64,000 bases of DNA from Leishmania infantum JPCM5 (GCF_000002875.2 NC_009413.2:935823-999822), one strand, 5' to 3'. Shown: positions 22,694 to 34,662, numbered from the stretch's first letter. Translations and numbers: made by a program. The notes: generated by a model from the sequence alone, not told the origin.

Positions 22694-23543
22694 GCGCCAC
22701 AGTGAGTGCTGCGGCTTTTCTTTTTGTCCCTTTTCTCTCTGGTGTTGCTTTGCCCTGCTTGCCGCGTCGTGTGAGATGCTGCAGGGACGGCTTTGGCGTA
22801 TGTGAACAAACAGATGTATGTGCGCCTACGTGTCTTCCTGTGGCTCTGCGCACTCGTGCGAGTGCGCGGAGTCTGTGCGTCGGATGAGGGGCAGGTAAGA
22901 GGACGAGTGGGTGAGCAAGTACGGGGTAGCGGGAAAAGAGAGACGAAAAAAAAAGAAACAAGAGGGAGAGTAGGGGAGGAGTAAGAGGGCTCAGCTGGAG
23001 GAACAACGACAGGCCGAGAAACGAAAACGAAAAGAGGGACGCGACAATATTCTTTGTTAAAATCACGTAAAGCAGTAAGGAGGAGCGAAGCCACTGAGAA
23101 GAAGCGGCACAAGCGGACGCACGAGCGAGCCCACAGCAACAGTAAACTGGATGACAACAGCAGCGACAATATTGGATGACGATGACGGCAATGGAAATGG
23201 CCCGTGTGTCCGAGATGGAGACCCTAAATACAAACGAACATGAGCAAGCCGCATACACGTGCACAACAACAAGAGGAGAGGGCCGAACAAAAACAAATTC
23301 CAACCACGCAAAGGAAAGAGTGTGAGAGTGCGGGCAACGCCAAGTCGAGGAAAGAGGAAAGAGGCTCAACACGACAGCAGAAGAACGCGGGGAGATGGAG
23401 ACGGGAACACAAAGAAAGGGGGAAGTGAGCGGGGTCAATGGAGGGTCGGGGAGAACACACACAGAGAGGCGAGGAGGAGACCGAGTAGCACCGCGGGGGA
23501 ATTAAGGGAAGAGGCTCTCTGGGAGGAGTGAATACAGCAGCGT

Positions 23544-23555
23544 GGGGGGGGGGGG
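23544..23555 (+). repeat. G12 homopolymer
   Basis: Uninterrupted run of twelve G in an intergenic region; a site of likely length error. Confidence 0.9.
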
Positions 23556-26500
23556 CAAAGAGAGAGGGGAGGAGGGGGGACGAACGAGGAAGAAAAGAAG
23601 CCCAAGAAGACGACGAACAAAAAAAAACGATGGTCGGCGGAAAAGCAGAGGGTGAGCCACAGCAGTCCGACAATAACGGCAAAACGCACACAACGAAGAA
23701 GGGGCACAGACACCGTATCGAGATCAAGAAAAATGGAGAGGACGAGTGTGGAGAGGGTAGATGCGAGATGGTGCACTCCCACCCACACAGCCGCGGCAGC
23801 GACAAGCGACCACAACACCCCACTACACCAACACTAAATATTGAATCACGTGATGAGCCAGCACCTACAAATGAAGAGCTGTGCTTTCAGTGAGGGTGAC
23901 AGAGCGGCACACGCAAAGAAACCTGAGCTCTAGAAAGCGGAACCGTCTTCGTTTGATGCACTTCTTCGCTCCTCTTCGCCTCTGAGGCCCGCAGATTTAG
24001 GGGCGTGCGTGTGGATGCGGATTCACAGGCTCCCTCCTGCCTCTCAACCAAAGGAGAAGACAGCAGAAAACGAAGTACAAAGAGGATGGCGTGAAGGGAA
24101 GGACCCAGTGGCTCGAGCACGCCCGCGATTGTACACAAAAAGGTGTTCTAAGTTTTTTTTTTCGTGCGCGCACACACACAGTGAGACGATAAGTGTGTCT
24201 GCGCCCGTTTACAATTCGATTATCGCGACTCTCTATTTCGAGCTCAGCCCTTCTACCTCTCTCACGCTCTGTCCGTAGATTCGCTGACGGAGAGGGAGAG
24301 CGAGAGAGAGAGAACGACGAACAACAACAACGACAAATTAAAACAACTGCGGAATCAAAACGGAAAAGTGTGTGCCGCTTGTGCTTCCCTCGGCGCACCC
24401 TCTTCGTGTGCCTACACACTTGGTAGCCTCGGAACTACACAGAGAGAGACCGGGGGAGCAGACGATAACAGATAGGATGAGCGGAGCAGGAGGACCGTGA
24501 AAGGAGGGGAAGAGAGCGAGAGATAACTGATGACTGACTGCACAGAGGCATGAACAGCACCGACGCACACGCATGGACGGACGCGCGCGAGGCAAGCACG
24601 AGCGAGAGCAAGAGAAACGTAACAAGCGAGTTTTAAGCGGACCCTTTCGTTGTTCGTCGTTTCCCTTCCCATCCACTAAAAGTGAGCGAACAGGTACGAC
24701 GACCAGAGAACACGGTGGACGCGTGTATGTGTGTCTGAGTGTGTATGCGTGACCTACGGACAGCGCGAGATGGGAGAGTAGGGGAGGAGGCGGAATGATT
24801 GTGTGTATGTGAGTGTGTGTGTGTGCCAAGGCGGTGAGGGATGTGGCTCAGGAAAGAAAAAAGATGCGGATGATGGAGAGTGTGAAAAGCCATGGGGCAC
24901 AGAATGGGAAAAGGTCGAATATCTGCAGTTGTGTGTTGACTGAGCATGCAGGCATGTGCACACGCGCGACTGCGTGGGCATACGCGACGAAGGATGCCGT
25001 GAATACAGACAGGCCTGAGTGAATACGCTACCGCTCTGCCTCTGTCTGTGTCTCCATCCTCACGCCAGCTGGCTGCGGTGGCGGCGCGAGAGAGAGGGAG
25101 TTCACTCCCGCCGCTTCGTGCGTCTTCGTATGTCCTTCGGCTTTGATTTAGCCCTCGCCCTCGCACTTTCGCAGAGCATACCCGCTGCCCTGACGCGGTG
25201 TGTGTGTGGGGGGGGGCATTCACGCCGGTGCGTCGAGCTTTGCGTCCCTCTTGAAAGGATACTGGCGTGAACGCAGCCAGGGGACAGCCAAATCGCTGTC
25301 GATGGTTTCCGGGGGTCTTTGCTTTGTAGGTGTTTGCTTGAAGCATGAACACGTGCGCGCACATATCCTGGCGAGGTCAGAGAGATGGTGGTGGAGGGGG
25401 GAGGGCGTGAGGGTCACAGTTCGTTTTCTCCTCTGCAGCCTCCTCGGTCTATCCACCCACACCTTTGTGTGCCCCACTCACCGACCCACCCACCACTCCT
25501 CCTCCGCCAAGCGCACGCATGACTTTTTTTTGAACACAACCACCGTCGATTGGAGAAGCAAAACGACAGAAAAAAAAAACGAACGACAACGACAAAAAAA
25601 AAAAGAAGACAAGCGAGTTCGAGTCGTCCCCCTCCCCCTCTCTGAAGGAAGAAAGCACCACGGAGGCACGCAAAACAACAGTAAAGGACCTCTTCCTTGC
25701 GCAATAAAGGGGAGCGGGATGCCAAAGTCGCCCATAGCGAAAAAGCGTGAAGGAGAATCATAAAGCAAGAGGGCAGAAGAAGGATGAAGAGGGCAGGGGG
25801 GCCTTCGACTGCACACACCGTCTATCCGTGTGCCGCTCCGACGGCCGTGGGTGGGGGGAGGTGGGTATTTCATCCTTCTCTATGAGCATCGAAACTACAT
25901 CTGCGCAGAAGACACATGGCAACAGGCGTCGTGGAGACGCGAGGGGGGGAGTAAAGTGGTGGTGTAGCCCATGCAAGACTGTGAAGACGGCGCTCTCGCC
26001 TACTTGTCCGCACGGCGTATCCGCTCGTGTTCGCCACCAACTCAGTTTCATACACTACATCTCTCCTTCGAACGCACACACACACACAAACACGGAGCAC
26101 GAGAGCAGCAACTAACACATAAGCAAAAAGCAGTTGCGCACCAGCAAAGAAGCACTCGTGAAGCGAATCAGCAAAGGAAGGGAGGAGACGGCCAAAACAG
26201 CAACAACAGAGCAAAAAGAGCCGCGACGACAAGTACGCAGGCGCGCGCACAGAGACGCACGAAGCGCGACACTGCAGGTCAGCTACCATGGCGAGAAAAG
26301 CACGCCATCCCGCACCGTTGCCACCAGCACCCGCCACCACCCCCCTCTGCCCACCAACATACACTACAGCGTTCTCAACCCACCTAACAAAGGAAAAGCG
26401 GTGGCAGGGAGCGGGGGCGGCGTAGAGAAGAGGACCGAAAGATGGGGACAGAATGGGAGACACCGCACAAAATCAAACACAACCAACGTGGAGAAGGCAC

Positions 26501-26826
26501 CATACGGTGCAGCGAGGCAGAGCATGTGTGAGTGTACGTGAGTGTTTGTTTTCCCGCGCGCATCATCATTGAGCGACTCTCCGAAACCCGCAACACAGGC
26601 GCACGCGCGACGCTCGCGCGCTGGCAGGATATGTTGCGCCGGTTGCCGTACACTCGGCATGGCTTCAGAAGGGTATAATCAAACAAGGCACGTGCTCGTG
26701 CGCGTAAACTTCGTAAAAGGAGCCACATCTTGCACCCTCCTTTCGCTTTTCTGCCGCCGCAAAAGCAAGTGCGCAGCCACGTTCGCCATCATGCCATAAC
26801 GCACAAAAGCACAGCGACAGCGGTGC

Positions 26827-28164
26827 CTATGCATGCACCTCCTCACCTGCGCGCTTGATGGCCTCGAAACTGTACGGCTTGCCGTGGATGCGCTCGAAGA
26901 GGTTGAGGATGTCCTCCGCGGCGCTCTCGAAGTGCGTGGCGGCATCGTAACTCTTGCTGATGAAGCAGCGGCTCGTGCTTCCGTCCTCGAGCGGCTCGTA
27001 CAAGTCAGAGACAGAAATGAACGTCTCCAGCGTGGGACCGATCAGCTTGAGGCCGGCCTCCAGGTCAGCCTTGGGGTTCCCCGGATGCTCGACCACGGTG
27101 CCGATCATCACAATGAACTTGCCCTCGGGGCACACCTTGTCTTCTTCGCACAGCTGCAGGATGTACACGTCGTTCCTGCGGCGCAGCTCCGACTGTGGGA
27201 TAATGATCTGGCACGCGTTGGCGGCCACCTTTAGGTTGGGGATAGGGTGGTCCATGATCGCGATGCAGCGCACCACCTGACCACACGATCTGACACGGTC
27301 CGGAAAGTACGACGGATCGCCCAGCACCAGCTTCGCGAACGCCTTTTTGCCACCGCTCTCGATGGACTCGAAGGCACCGTTCGCGTCAAAGTTCACCTTG
27401 TCCACAGGCGTCTGAAGCATGTAGGTGCCGCCGTACACGGCCGACAGGCGCGAGAAGGCCTGCGGAAGCTCGCCACTACCATAGAGCGGGTACACGTACG
27501 GGGAGCGGTTGTACATCAAGAAAGAGTTCTCGTACAACTTGCACCGCATCACGGTGTCGATGGCTGGCTTGTGCAAGTAGTCTTCGTTGTTCTGCAGCGC
27601 CATGGCGTGCCCCACGAAGCTGATGGTGTCGCTGCCAAGGTCGAACTCCTTGAAGAGCTGCTGCATCGACATGGTTTGCAGATTGTAGCCCTTGTAGGTG
27701 CGACTGTCCTTCACGTTGTAGCCGGACACGTACTGGAGGAAGTTGCGCAGGCGGCGTTTCTCGAAGAACCCCATCAGCGATGACGACAGCGCCTCCATCT
27801 CCGTCGCCGGAACCTTGGCGATCTTGCCGTCCTTCATCACAAAGGAGCAGTCGAGCAACATGAACTCCATGTTGTAGCGATCCACGACGGTGGCGCGCAG
27901 GATCTTGACCAGCTCACCGGCGCACATGAGCACCTTCGGGATCAGATCGACGTTGTAGAGATGGCTGCGGCCCATGGAAGCCGGCGGCGTGCCCTTGTTA
28001 AACTTCTGGTAGAGCTGTTCCAGGTTCAACGAGGCGCTTTCACCGCCGTAGTAAGCGTTGCGGTCCACGTGCAGCACCTTGTAGCCGTTCACGGACAGCA
28101 GGCCAGACAGCACGCACTCCACCAGGCCCGTCCCGCACACAATCGCATCGTACGTCTCCTCCAT
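26827..28164 (-). CDS. GDI: Rab GDP-dissociation inhibitor (RabGDI)
   Basis: At 445 residues the protein is exactly of family length. The N-terminus MEETYDAIVCGTGLVECVLS has the GDI/REP nucleotide-fold motif GTGL(T/V)EC; LHVDRNAYYGGESAS follows as sequence-conserved region 1. The Rab-binding platform and the domain II mobile effector loop show YNVKDSRTYKGYNLQTMSM and LYGSGELPQAFSRL. GDI extracts prenylated GDP-bound Rabs from membranes and recycles them through the cytosol. The ATG at 28164 begins the conserved domain directly, so the start is secure. The upstream pyrimidine tract and AG give a 5'UTR of about 110 bases. Confidence 0.97.
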   Translation of the reverse strand: MEETYDAIVCGTGLVECVLSGLLSVNGYKVLHVDRNAYYGGESASLNLEQLYQKFNKGTPPASMGRSHLYNVDLIPKVLMCAGELVKILRATVVDRYNMEFMLLDCSFVMKDGKIAKVPATEMEALSSSLMGFFEKRRLRNFLQYVSGYNVKDSRTYKGYNLQTMSMQQLFKEFDLGSDTISFVGHAMALQNNEDYLHKPAIDTVMRCKLYENSFLMYNRSPYVYPLYGSGELPQAFSRLSAVYGGTYMLQTPVDKVNFDANGAFESIESGGKKAFAKLVLGDPSYFPDRVRSCGQVVRCIAIMDHPIPNLKVAANACQIIIPQSELRRRNDVYILQLCEEDKVCPEGKFIVMIGTVVEHPGNPKADLEAGLKLIGPTLETFISVSDLYEPLEDGSTSRCFISKSYDAATHFESAAEDILNLFERIHGKPYSFEAIKRAGEEVHA

Positions 28165-28919
28165 GGCGGCGGGTGGTTTCTTGTTGTGTGCGCCTTTTAT
28201 ATCGTGAAGACAAGCAGAATGACCGGCGCTGCAGCGCTGCAGTGGTCGTGCTTTTCGCTAATATCTGGTGTGCTGGAGTGGGGGCGAGAGGGAGATAGAG
28301 GACGGGGGAGGAGGGGGCAGAGTCGCGCTGCAGAGGCGGAGGGAGGGAAAAGGAGAACAGTGAGCAACAAGGAAAAACGGCGCAGTTTTGTGTGTGTGTG
28401 TGTGTGCATGTACGTGTGTGTGTGTATAGGTATGCAGTGACGAGCAGCTGCAGCAGATCACATTGAGGCCACGTAAGAGAGCGAATCAGAAGAATGAGGA
28501 GGGGCGAGCAGGTTGGCAGCGGATGAGGTGGACAGGGAACAAGAAGAGCATCAGCTTGAAAGAAAGTCATGCTGCATGTGTGCACGCATACACCACACAT
28601 GCACACACAAGATGGAAGGGGACGTGGCAGATCGCATTCCAGCATTGCTTACCAGAGGAGAGGAGCGTCCGCACTCTTCGTGCCGTCCTGTGAACTGCGC
28701 GGTGTGTGTTGGGGGGGGGGATGAGTGGGTGGCGGGAAGGGGGAGGGGCGCAGAAAGGCGAGGAAGACAGCGCCGGTGTCGTGGTGGTGAGAACAACTAG
28801 GGATAGAGAGAGCCGGGTCAGTGAAACACGCAGAAATACACGAGGGAAACTCCGCCGAAAAATGGGCGTAGAGGTGGCCGCCTCTCTGTCTGTCTCTTTC
28901 GCCGTTCCTCGCGGAGTGC
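28165..28919. other. Intergenic region between RabGDI and DTW genes
   Basis: Contains the RabGDI acceptor, a TG microsatellite near 28388-28426, and a G run near 28710-28720. No additional ORF of interest. Confidence 0.6.
28273..28320 (-). promoter_or_regulatory. Predicted trans-splice acceptor of the RabGDI mRNA
   Basis: Minus-strand C/T tract at about 28277-28320 (tgccccctcctcccccgtcc core) ends in CCAG at 28273-28276. It is the strongest polypyrimidine-AG pair upstream of the ATG at 28164. Confidence 0.5.
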
Positions 28920-30764
28920 TTAGTCAGAGCCTGTGCGCTGAGTAAGCTCGTCAGGCAGGTGCTCGCTCTCTGCTTTTGCGCCGCTGAATCGAGGCGCATT
29001 TACGGTACCTTTAGTCTTCTCGGCGAGGCGTCGTGGGCGCGAGAAGTCCGGCACTACGACCCTTCGAGATACGGCAGAGGGGGTGCATGAGGGGTTGCGC
29101 TCGAGCGCCGTGCGATGGCTGCGGCCCATCACGTGCTCTGTCATGCGATGCCACCCAATCACGCAGTCGCAGACGTAGCAGTAGTTCAAGACGGGCGGGA
29201 GGCGAAGGCGCCGAGCACTCTCGTCGGCTTGCATCTGGGCGGCAAGGACTTCCTGGCGACGGGCGGCATCCCTACGACGCGCATCGTCGCGCCGGTTGCA
29301 GAACGCCTCAAGGGCCTCGCCGCTTGTCGAGAACTGTGCATTAGCGTACTTGAGAAGGCATCGGGCGTCCACAAACCTCTTCATGGCATCCGAGAGCGTC
29401 TGTGAGGTGGATGCAGCCTCGGCAGCGTAGCCCATGGCCCGCACACACTGCGCTACTGCCATGCTGGTCGCCTCCAACGTGCTCACACAAGTCTCGCGGG
29501 TGCGCTTGCGCAACGCCTGAAAGAGGGACTCGTAGTCATCGGCAATCTCGAGAGAAACGCGAGGGATTGAGCGAGTGATGTGACGGTTCAAGGAGAGCGC
29601 CTGGTTCCACGTGCTGTCGAGAAGGATGAGGTGCACCTTGCGTTTCGAATGTGAGCCACTTACCGCGACGGTCAGCGGTGGCGCGGGGTGCACTGCCGCA
29701 CCCTCGCTGTTGTTCTCCGTTGCCGGTGCGGGTGCGCGTGGCATCTGGTTGGCCGCGTTAGCACAAGCACGACGATCAACACCATCGATGTCGATCTCTT
29801 CTTGGGGAGTGCTGCCTTCGCCCCTTCCCCTCTCTTTGCTGCTTCCGTGGTCCCTCCGGGAGGGGAAGAGATGCGCATTTCGGATGTGGTGGTGGATGCT
29901 GACCGCGTCCGAAGACGGATAAAGGGAGACGTGATAGACGACCGCTGGCCCTTCGGCTGCGCACGCGGCCTGACGGTGCTCCACCGGCGGCAGCTGTTGC
30001 AGATATGTGTCATCCTCGCCGAGTCCCCAGACGCGCAAAGGCGCGCCTAGTAGATAGGCAGCGATGTGACCCGAGTTCGTGCTGCGCATCAGCTCCTCAC
30101 TGTGCAGCAGCATGGTCACCTCCACATGCTCATCCAGCACGGCGGCCGGCAGTGTGGCACGGTAGGCGTCGAGCTCGGCGCACATGCACACCTCGCTAGG
30201 AAACCAGCACCATAAGCAAAGATCGCGCTGATGCGCGCGCCAAAGCGCGACAGAAAGCCGGCGCAGCACCGTCACGGCGTGGCGATCCTCGCGCTCCACG
30301 CTGGCAAGAAACGCCTTCCACTCCACCGATTCCTCAAGGCTGAGGTAGATCGTGGGCAGCTCTGCGAGCCTGCCGCTGGAGCCTGCCGCTGAATCATTGC
30401 TCACAGTGGGGCACGCGCCATCAGACTTCGTTGCACCGGAAGCGGCTACGGCACACTGCATAGCACGCACCACTTCACTGTTCAGCTTGCGTTTGTTGAT
30501 GCGTATGCTGCGGCGTCGCACGCTCTCCTGGTGGCGAGCTACTGCCTCCCTCACCTCGTCCAAGTGCTGAGCGATACGCGCCGCCTCCTCGCTCGTGCGC
30601 GGCGGCATCGTGGCGCGCGGGGTGCCGTAATGCTGCAGCCCCACGCACTCGAGCAAGCGCAGCATCGAGCGCTTGTACGGGTTCGACGTGGCCCTACATG
30701 ACGAGACGAGCGACTCGTCAATCTGCTGCACAGCAGCGGATGCGGCGGACAACGACTCGCTCAT
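28920..30764 (-). CDS. DTW-domain protein (tRNA acp3U-transferase family) with C-terminal zinc finger
   Basis: 614 residues from the ATG at 30764. The DTW domain spans about 160-450. It has the zinc cysteines C183, C186, C193, C195 (CLWCWFPSEVCMC), the HSEELMRSTNSG motif at 221-232 and the name-giving DSTW at 383-386 followed by an Asn-Gln-Ala. Proteins of this family (TapT/YfiP, DTWD1, DTWD2) transfer the aminocarboxypropyl group of S-adenosylmethionine to uridine in tRNA or rRNA. A poorly conserved insert of about 70 residues separates the last two motifs. After the domain comes a charged helix (about 490-520) and a C2H2 finger of the U1/matrin type, C529-x2-C532-x11-H544-x5-H550. The finger is unusual for the family and may add RNA binding. 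Substrate RNA is not predictable. Confidence 0.85.
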   Translation of the reverse strand: MSESLSAASAAVQQIDESLVSSCRATSNPYKRSMLRLLECVGLQHYGTPRATMPPRTSEEAARIAQHLDEVREAVARHQESVRRRSIRINKRKLNSEVVRAMQCAVAASGATKSDGACPTVSNDSAAGSSGRLAELPTIYLSLEESVEWKAFLASVEREDRHAVTVLRRLSVALWRAHQRDLCLWCWFPSEVCMCAELDAYRATLPAAVLDEHVEVTMLLHSEELMRSTNSGHIAAYLLGAPLRVWGLGEDDTYLQQLPPVEHRQAACAAEGPAVVYHVSLYPSSDAVSIHHHIRNAHLFPSRRDHGSSKERGRGEGSTPQEEIDIDGVDRRACANAANQMPRAPAPATENNSEGAAVHPAPPLTVAVSGSHSKRKVHLILLDSTWNQALSLNRHITRSIPRVSLEIADDYESLFQALRKRTRETCVSTLEATSMAVAQCVRAMGYAAEAASTSQTLSDAMKRFVDARCLLKYANAQFSTSGEALEAFCNRRDDARRRDAARRQEVLAAQMQADESARRLRLPPVLNYCYVCDCVIGWHRMTEHVMGRSHRTALERNPSCTPSAVSRRVVVPDFSRPRRLAEKTKGTVNAPRFSGAKAESEHLPDELTQRTGSD

Positions 30765-31870
30765 TTATGCGTCAGTGGAGCAGCGCGTTCCCCGAGTGGA
30801 TGAGTTTGCACTGGTCGTTGTAGATGGCAGCAACAAGCGGGCTTCATTCTCAGATCTGCCTAAAGTACTTTTCGAGGGCTCAATGTGCCAAGAGTTCTGT
30901 GTGCGTACGTCGTTGCTTCCTCACATCTGTGGGTCCGCGTACGGAGTGGGTGTGAAAGAAGGAGTAAGGAGTTCGGCGAAAGGCGGGAAAGCGCTAACGT
31001 TTGTCATCGCGCGAGAAAGCAGAGGACGCAGGTCGAGAACACAGACAGCGCCACGGCTGCCCAGCCAGCAACGACACAACATCGCAGCACACGTGTACTG
31101 CCACGTGGACAACGCTACTCAGGAATTCGTCACGGCGCTTGCACACGAACGCGGGAAAAACCTCATCATTGCTGAGACTGGCGCCTAGTCCAAATGCAGG
31201 CATGAAGGGCACTCGTTCGGCATCGCAGATGCCAAGTCGGCGTCTGAGTGCCTGTGTGCACGCTAAGGCGCTTCAGCGAGGAGGTCTCTGCGCCACCGCT
31301 GAGCCTTCTCATGGCAGGTGCCGGTGTTTGGCCGCATACATCTGTTTGCGTGTGCCATTCTCTTGTTCTTTTTTTTGTCGTTTTCGCTTCGGCTTCTGCG
31401 CTTCGCTGCTGGTTGGATGGCCTTGGCGACACTCTGGCGAACACACCCACACACGCAAGACGGGAGGGCATGTGTATGAGGGAGGTGGCTGAGGAGAGGG
31501 CGGGGACGGGGGAAAGACTCCACGTAAAGCGAGCGATGATTCTCTTTCTCTGTTGACGCAATGCAAGACCAACCAGAAGCAAAACACACACACGCACGGA
31601 AACGCTTGAGGGCGGTGAGAGCACACGAAACACAAAAAAAAAACGAGCAAAGGATGAAGGGAAGGGGTGGTGGCCGAGAAGGACCGCACCAACGGCGGCC
31701 ATCGCTGCTTCCCTTCACATGGGGCGAACAAACCAACAAAGTCGGCAAACAAATTTGTGAAGAAAAGCCAAGCGGCGGACGCCATTATACAAAAACGCGC
31801 AGAGGCGCGTGTGAGGTGTCGGCTCCACCGCGCCTCCATCTCCTGCTACCGCCTCTCCCCTTGTGTCTCT
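30765..31870. other. Intergenic region between DTW and zinc-ribbon genes
   Basis: About 1.1 kb. The T-rich stretch near 31360-31390 and A9 near 31634 are the only notable tracts. No gene seen. Confidence 0.6.
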
Positions 31871-33475
31871 TCATTGCACGAGCTCTGTCACACCCTTTCC
31901 GTGGCACACGGGGCAAAGGCTTCTCCTGCTACGCCGCCAGCGTGCGAGACGAGCGGCAAGCGAGGCTTCCCACTCATGTCCGCACCCAGCGCACAGCCAC
32001 CACACCTTTGTCTTCGTGTCCGTCGGCGACAGCTGCTCTATGTGGAGATCGCCGTTCTTTAGCGGATGCCACTCCTGCAGCACAACGCTTTCCTCCGAGG
32101 CCAGCACAGCGGCCGACTGAGAACGCAGCAGCGCGCATGATGGGCATCTGACCTTGTCGAGAGCCCGGTCCTTCACACGAGCAGCATAGCTCTCGCGGCA
32201 CATTGGACACTTCCAAAAAACACTCTCCCTGCTGTCTGCGGAGATCTCCTCAGGCTTGAGAAACGGGTTGTTGCGGTTGTAGTCCCACAGCTGAAGCAGG
32301 TCAGGCCGCGCCTTCGCCAGCGTCGAGGTCCGGTTTGCAGCGCACTGCGGGCATCCGCTCTTGAGGATGCATCGCACGAACACACCGCTACGCCAGACGT
32401 GGTCGCACTTGACGCAGCGCCACGCCGCGACCACCGCCGAGTCCGTCATGACTTCGTTCACTGGGATGGCGTTGGCACCGTCGCCTGCAGCAGCGTACTC
32501 GGCCGCCAATTCGGGAAACGCAAGGGCCAAGTAACGGTTTGCCGTATCCTCGTCAACAGCCGCCGTGTCCGCCGCACATTCTTCGCTGTCTTCTGGCGAA
32601 GACGTGCTGGTTGCATCGGCCTCGCCAGCGTCCGCGTCGACAATCGACGTCTTGAGATTGTAGCGTCGCGCTCGCCGAGTCACAGCCGTACCGTCGCCTT
32701 CCTCCGCCTGGGTAACACCGTCCAGGCGTGTCTCGGTGCCGCTGCCGCTACATCGCTCGCCGCTCTCCCTCTTGGGCTCATCATCGCCACCAAACGCCTC
32801 CTCCAGAGTGGTACCCATGGGGTCCTCTGTGGGTGGCTCTGAAAACTCGTCGCTGTCGCCGCCCATGATGGCGTCCGTTTCGTCCACGGCATCGCGAGCC
32901 TCCGTCGCTTCAAGTCGTCGAGCGCTGCCGCGGCCACGTGCTGAGCGGAGACTCGCGCGTTTACGTTGTGCTGGCGGGGATGGGCACAGATTGCCGCCGG
33001 CTCTCTTGCTCTCTTGCTCCACTGACTCAGCTGCTTCCTCTTGTGAAGAGCTGCCTCGAATAGAAAACGCTACACTCTCCTCGAGCTGCTCGTCCGCGTT
33101 TATAGAGGTGGGTAGCGATGAGGCTGACCTCTGCTGGGCAGACGCGGCAATCGGCTGTGCTCGCCGCGACAAGGATGCTGCGCCCTTGCTGTCAACCGCG
33201 CCCGCCTCCTTCTTTGCCTTGGCTGCTCCTCTGGCGCCTCTCGCCTGGCCGACGCGGCCCATCGCCGACCCGCAGCGGCGCGCATGCGAAAGCGCAGCTA
33301 CACCACCGTCCGCGATGAGCGTCGAAGACCCGCACAGCATCGAGGAGCTGCCGCACCTCCACGACAGAGATGCGGGTGAAGGGGTGACAACAACGCATGC
33401 CAAGAATGACGCGGGCAGGTGGTGCGCGACGCACGGTCCCGCAACGGCTCGTGCGACACGTGAAGGGCGCCACAT
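31871..33475 (-). CDS. Three-zinc-ribbon protein, probably mitochondrial
   Basis: The frame is open from 33661 without an ATG; the first ATG (33475) gives 534 residues starting MWRPSRVARAVAGP, an Arg-rich, acid-free N-terminus like a mitochondrial presequence. Residues 80-340 are acidic, Ser/Ala-rich and probably disordered. The C-terminus holds three zinc ribbons with the pattern W.C..C ... CP.C: C354/C357/C375/C378, C423/C426/C444/C447 and C495/C498/C521/C524. This is the probable zinc-ribbon family (PF14311 by recall), also seen in bacteria and plants; some kinetoplastid members are tied to mitoribosomes or mitochondrial RNA processing. Zinc binding is well supported; the exact role is inference. 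Confidence 0.82.
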   Translation of the reverse strand: MWRPSRVARAVAGPCVAHHLPASFLACVVVTPSPASLSWRCGSSSMLCGSSTLIADGGVAALSHARRCGSAMGRVGQARGARGAAKAKKEAGAVDSKGAASLSRRAQPIAASAQQRSASSLPTSINADEQLEESVAFSIRGSSSQEEAAESVEQESKRAGGNLCPSPPAQRKRASLRSARGRGSARRLEATEARDAVDETDAIMGGDSDEFSEPPTEDPMGTTLEEAFGGDDEPKRESGERCSGSGTETRLDGVTQAEEGDGTAVTRRARRYNLKTSIVDADAGEADATSTSSPEDSEECAADTAAVDEDTANRYLALAFPELAAEYAAAGDGANAIPVNEVMTDSAVVAAWRCVKCDHVWRSGVFVRCILKSGCPQCAANRTSTLAKARPDLLQLWDYNRNNPFLKPEEISADSRESVFWKCPMCRESYAARVKDRALDKVRCPSCALLRSQSAAVLASEESVVLQEWHPLKNGDLHIEQLSPTDTKTKVWWLCAGCGHEWEASLAARLARWRRSRRSLCPVCHGKGVTELVQ

Positions 33476-34650
33476 GGCTGACGTGCGAGGAAGTGCCAAA
33501 CTCGTTATGTATAGCTGTGGGTCAAGCACTTCTACGTAGCCATGCGAAGGGCACACGGTTCTCTGGAGTAGCCAAAAGGGTGAAGGTAGAGGGGCAGAGC
33601 GCAGCTCGCCGTTTACGCGGTCTTCTTCTAGGATGGGCCAACGGCACAGCAATAAAAACAACAGCAGCCGGATGGTAAGACCACAGTAGAAGCACCCCTA
33701 GCAACAGCACCCCCTTTCCTTCTTGTTTGCTTCATGGTAAGCATTGCATGCACGCGTTTGTGCCCACGTAAGTAAGTGTGCATGTGCGTGTGCGTGTGTG
33801 TAAATCATTCAATGATGCACGGAGGAAGAGGAAAGAGCGTGCCATATATTCCAAGGGGAGGGCGGGGGTGGGGGTTATTGGTGCGTTCGTGTGTGAAGCG
33901 GAAGCACAACAGTGGCATAAACGAGAGAGACACGGAGGAGACAGAAGGCAGAAGCACTAGAAGACCACTCAACATCGCCTGCGAAGAATGTAGTATGGCC
34001 CGCAGGAAAGACTCCTTCAACCTTTCTTCCCTCCTCTCCATCCTCCCGCCACCGCAGCCACCATCATCAGGAGCAGCTGATGTGGCACGCTCGTGGCCCA
34101 AAGAGAGGACAGAGGAAGGGCCCGCGAAAAGAGGGGTTCGGGATCACCCCACACGCAGAGCACGCCAACAGAAACACGAAGCGGGTTGTAGGATAAAAAA
34201 AGGCGACAAAATGGCGTACGTCTGGGGAGGGGTGGGAGAGAGGAGGTTGGTGTGGCAACAGGCACGTTTGTGTAAGCGCCAGTACCATATACATCCACGC
34301 ACCTTTCGGAATCGGGATGCGGGGCGGGGGTTTACATGTGTGTCACAGATGCACTCTTCGACTCGTTGAGCGTTGTGTTTGTCTTCTCTACGCCAGCACC
34401 GAGAGAAAGGAGACACGCTATGCACACATGTTTCAGTCAAACATGGGAAGCGGGCGCAGTGGAGAAGGAGTGCGCGAAGACGCAACAACGACGCCCAATA
34501 ACGTACACAGAGGCGCGACAGCGGCTGAAGAGGTGGGGATGAAGAAGAGAAAGTAGGCGCACGCGCCGCATCAGAGCACGCCAAAGCCATGAAGAGCTCC
34601 AGCACAAGCACACACGCACCTGCAAGACACACAGATACACAATTCCGCAT

Positions 34651-34662
34651 GGGGGGGGGGGG
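34651..34662 (+). repeat. G12 homopolymer
   Basis: Uninterrupted run of twelve G. Confidence 0.9.

Larger units (their letters stand above)
22200..26826. other. Intergenic region between kinase and RabGDI genes
   Basis: 4.6 kb with a GGGGA minisatellite (22655-22693), a G12 run (23544-23555), TG repeats near 24801-24826 and A-rich stretches. Reading frames here are low-complexity shadows of these tracts. No gene supported. Confidence 0.55.
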
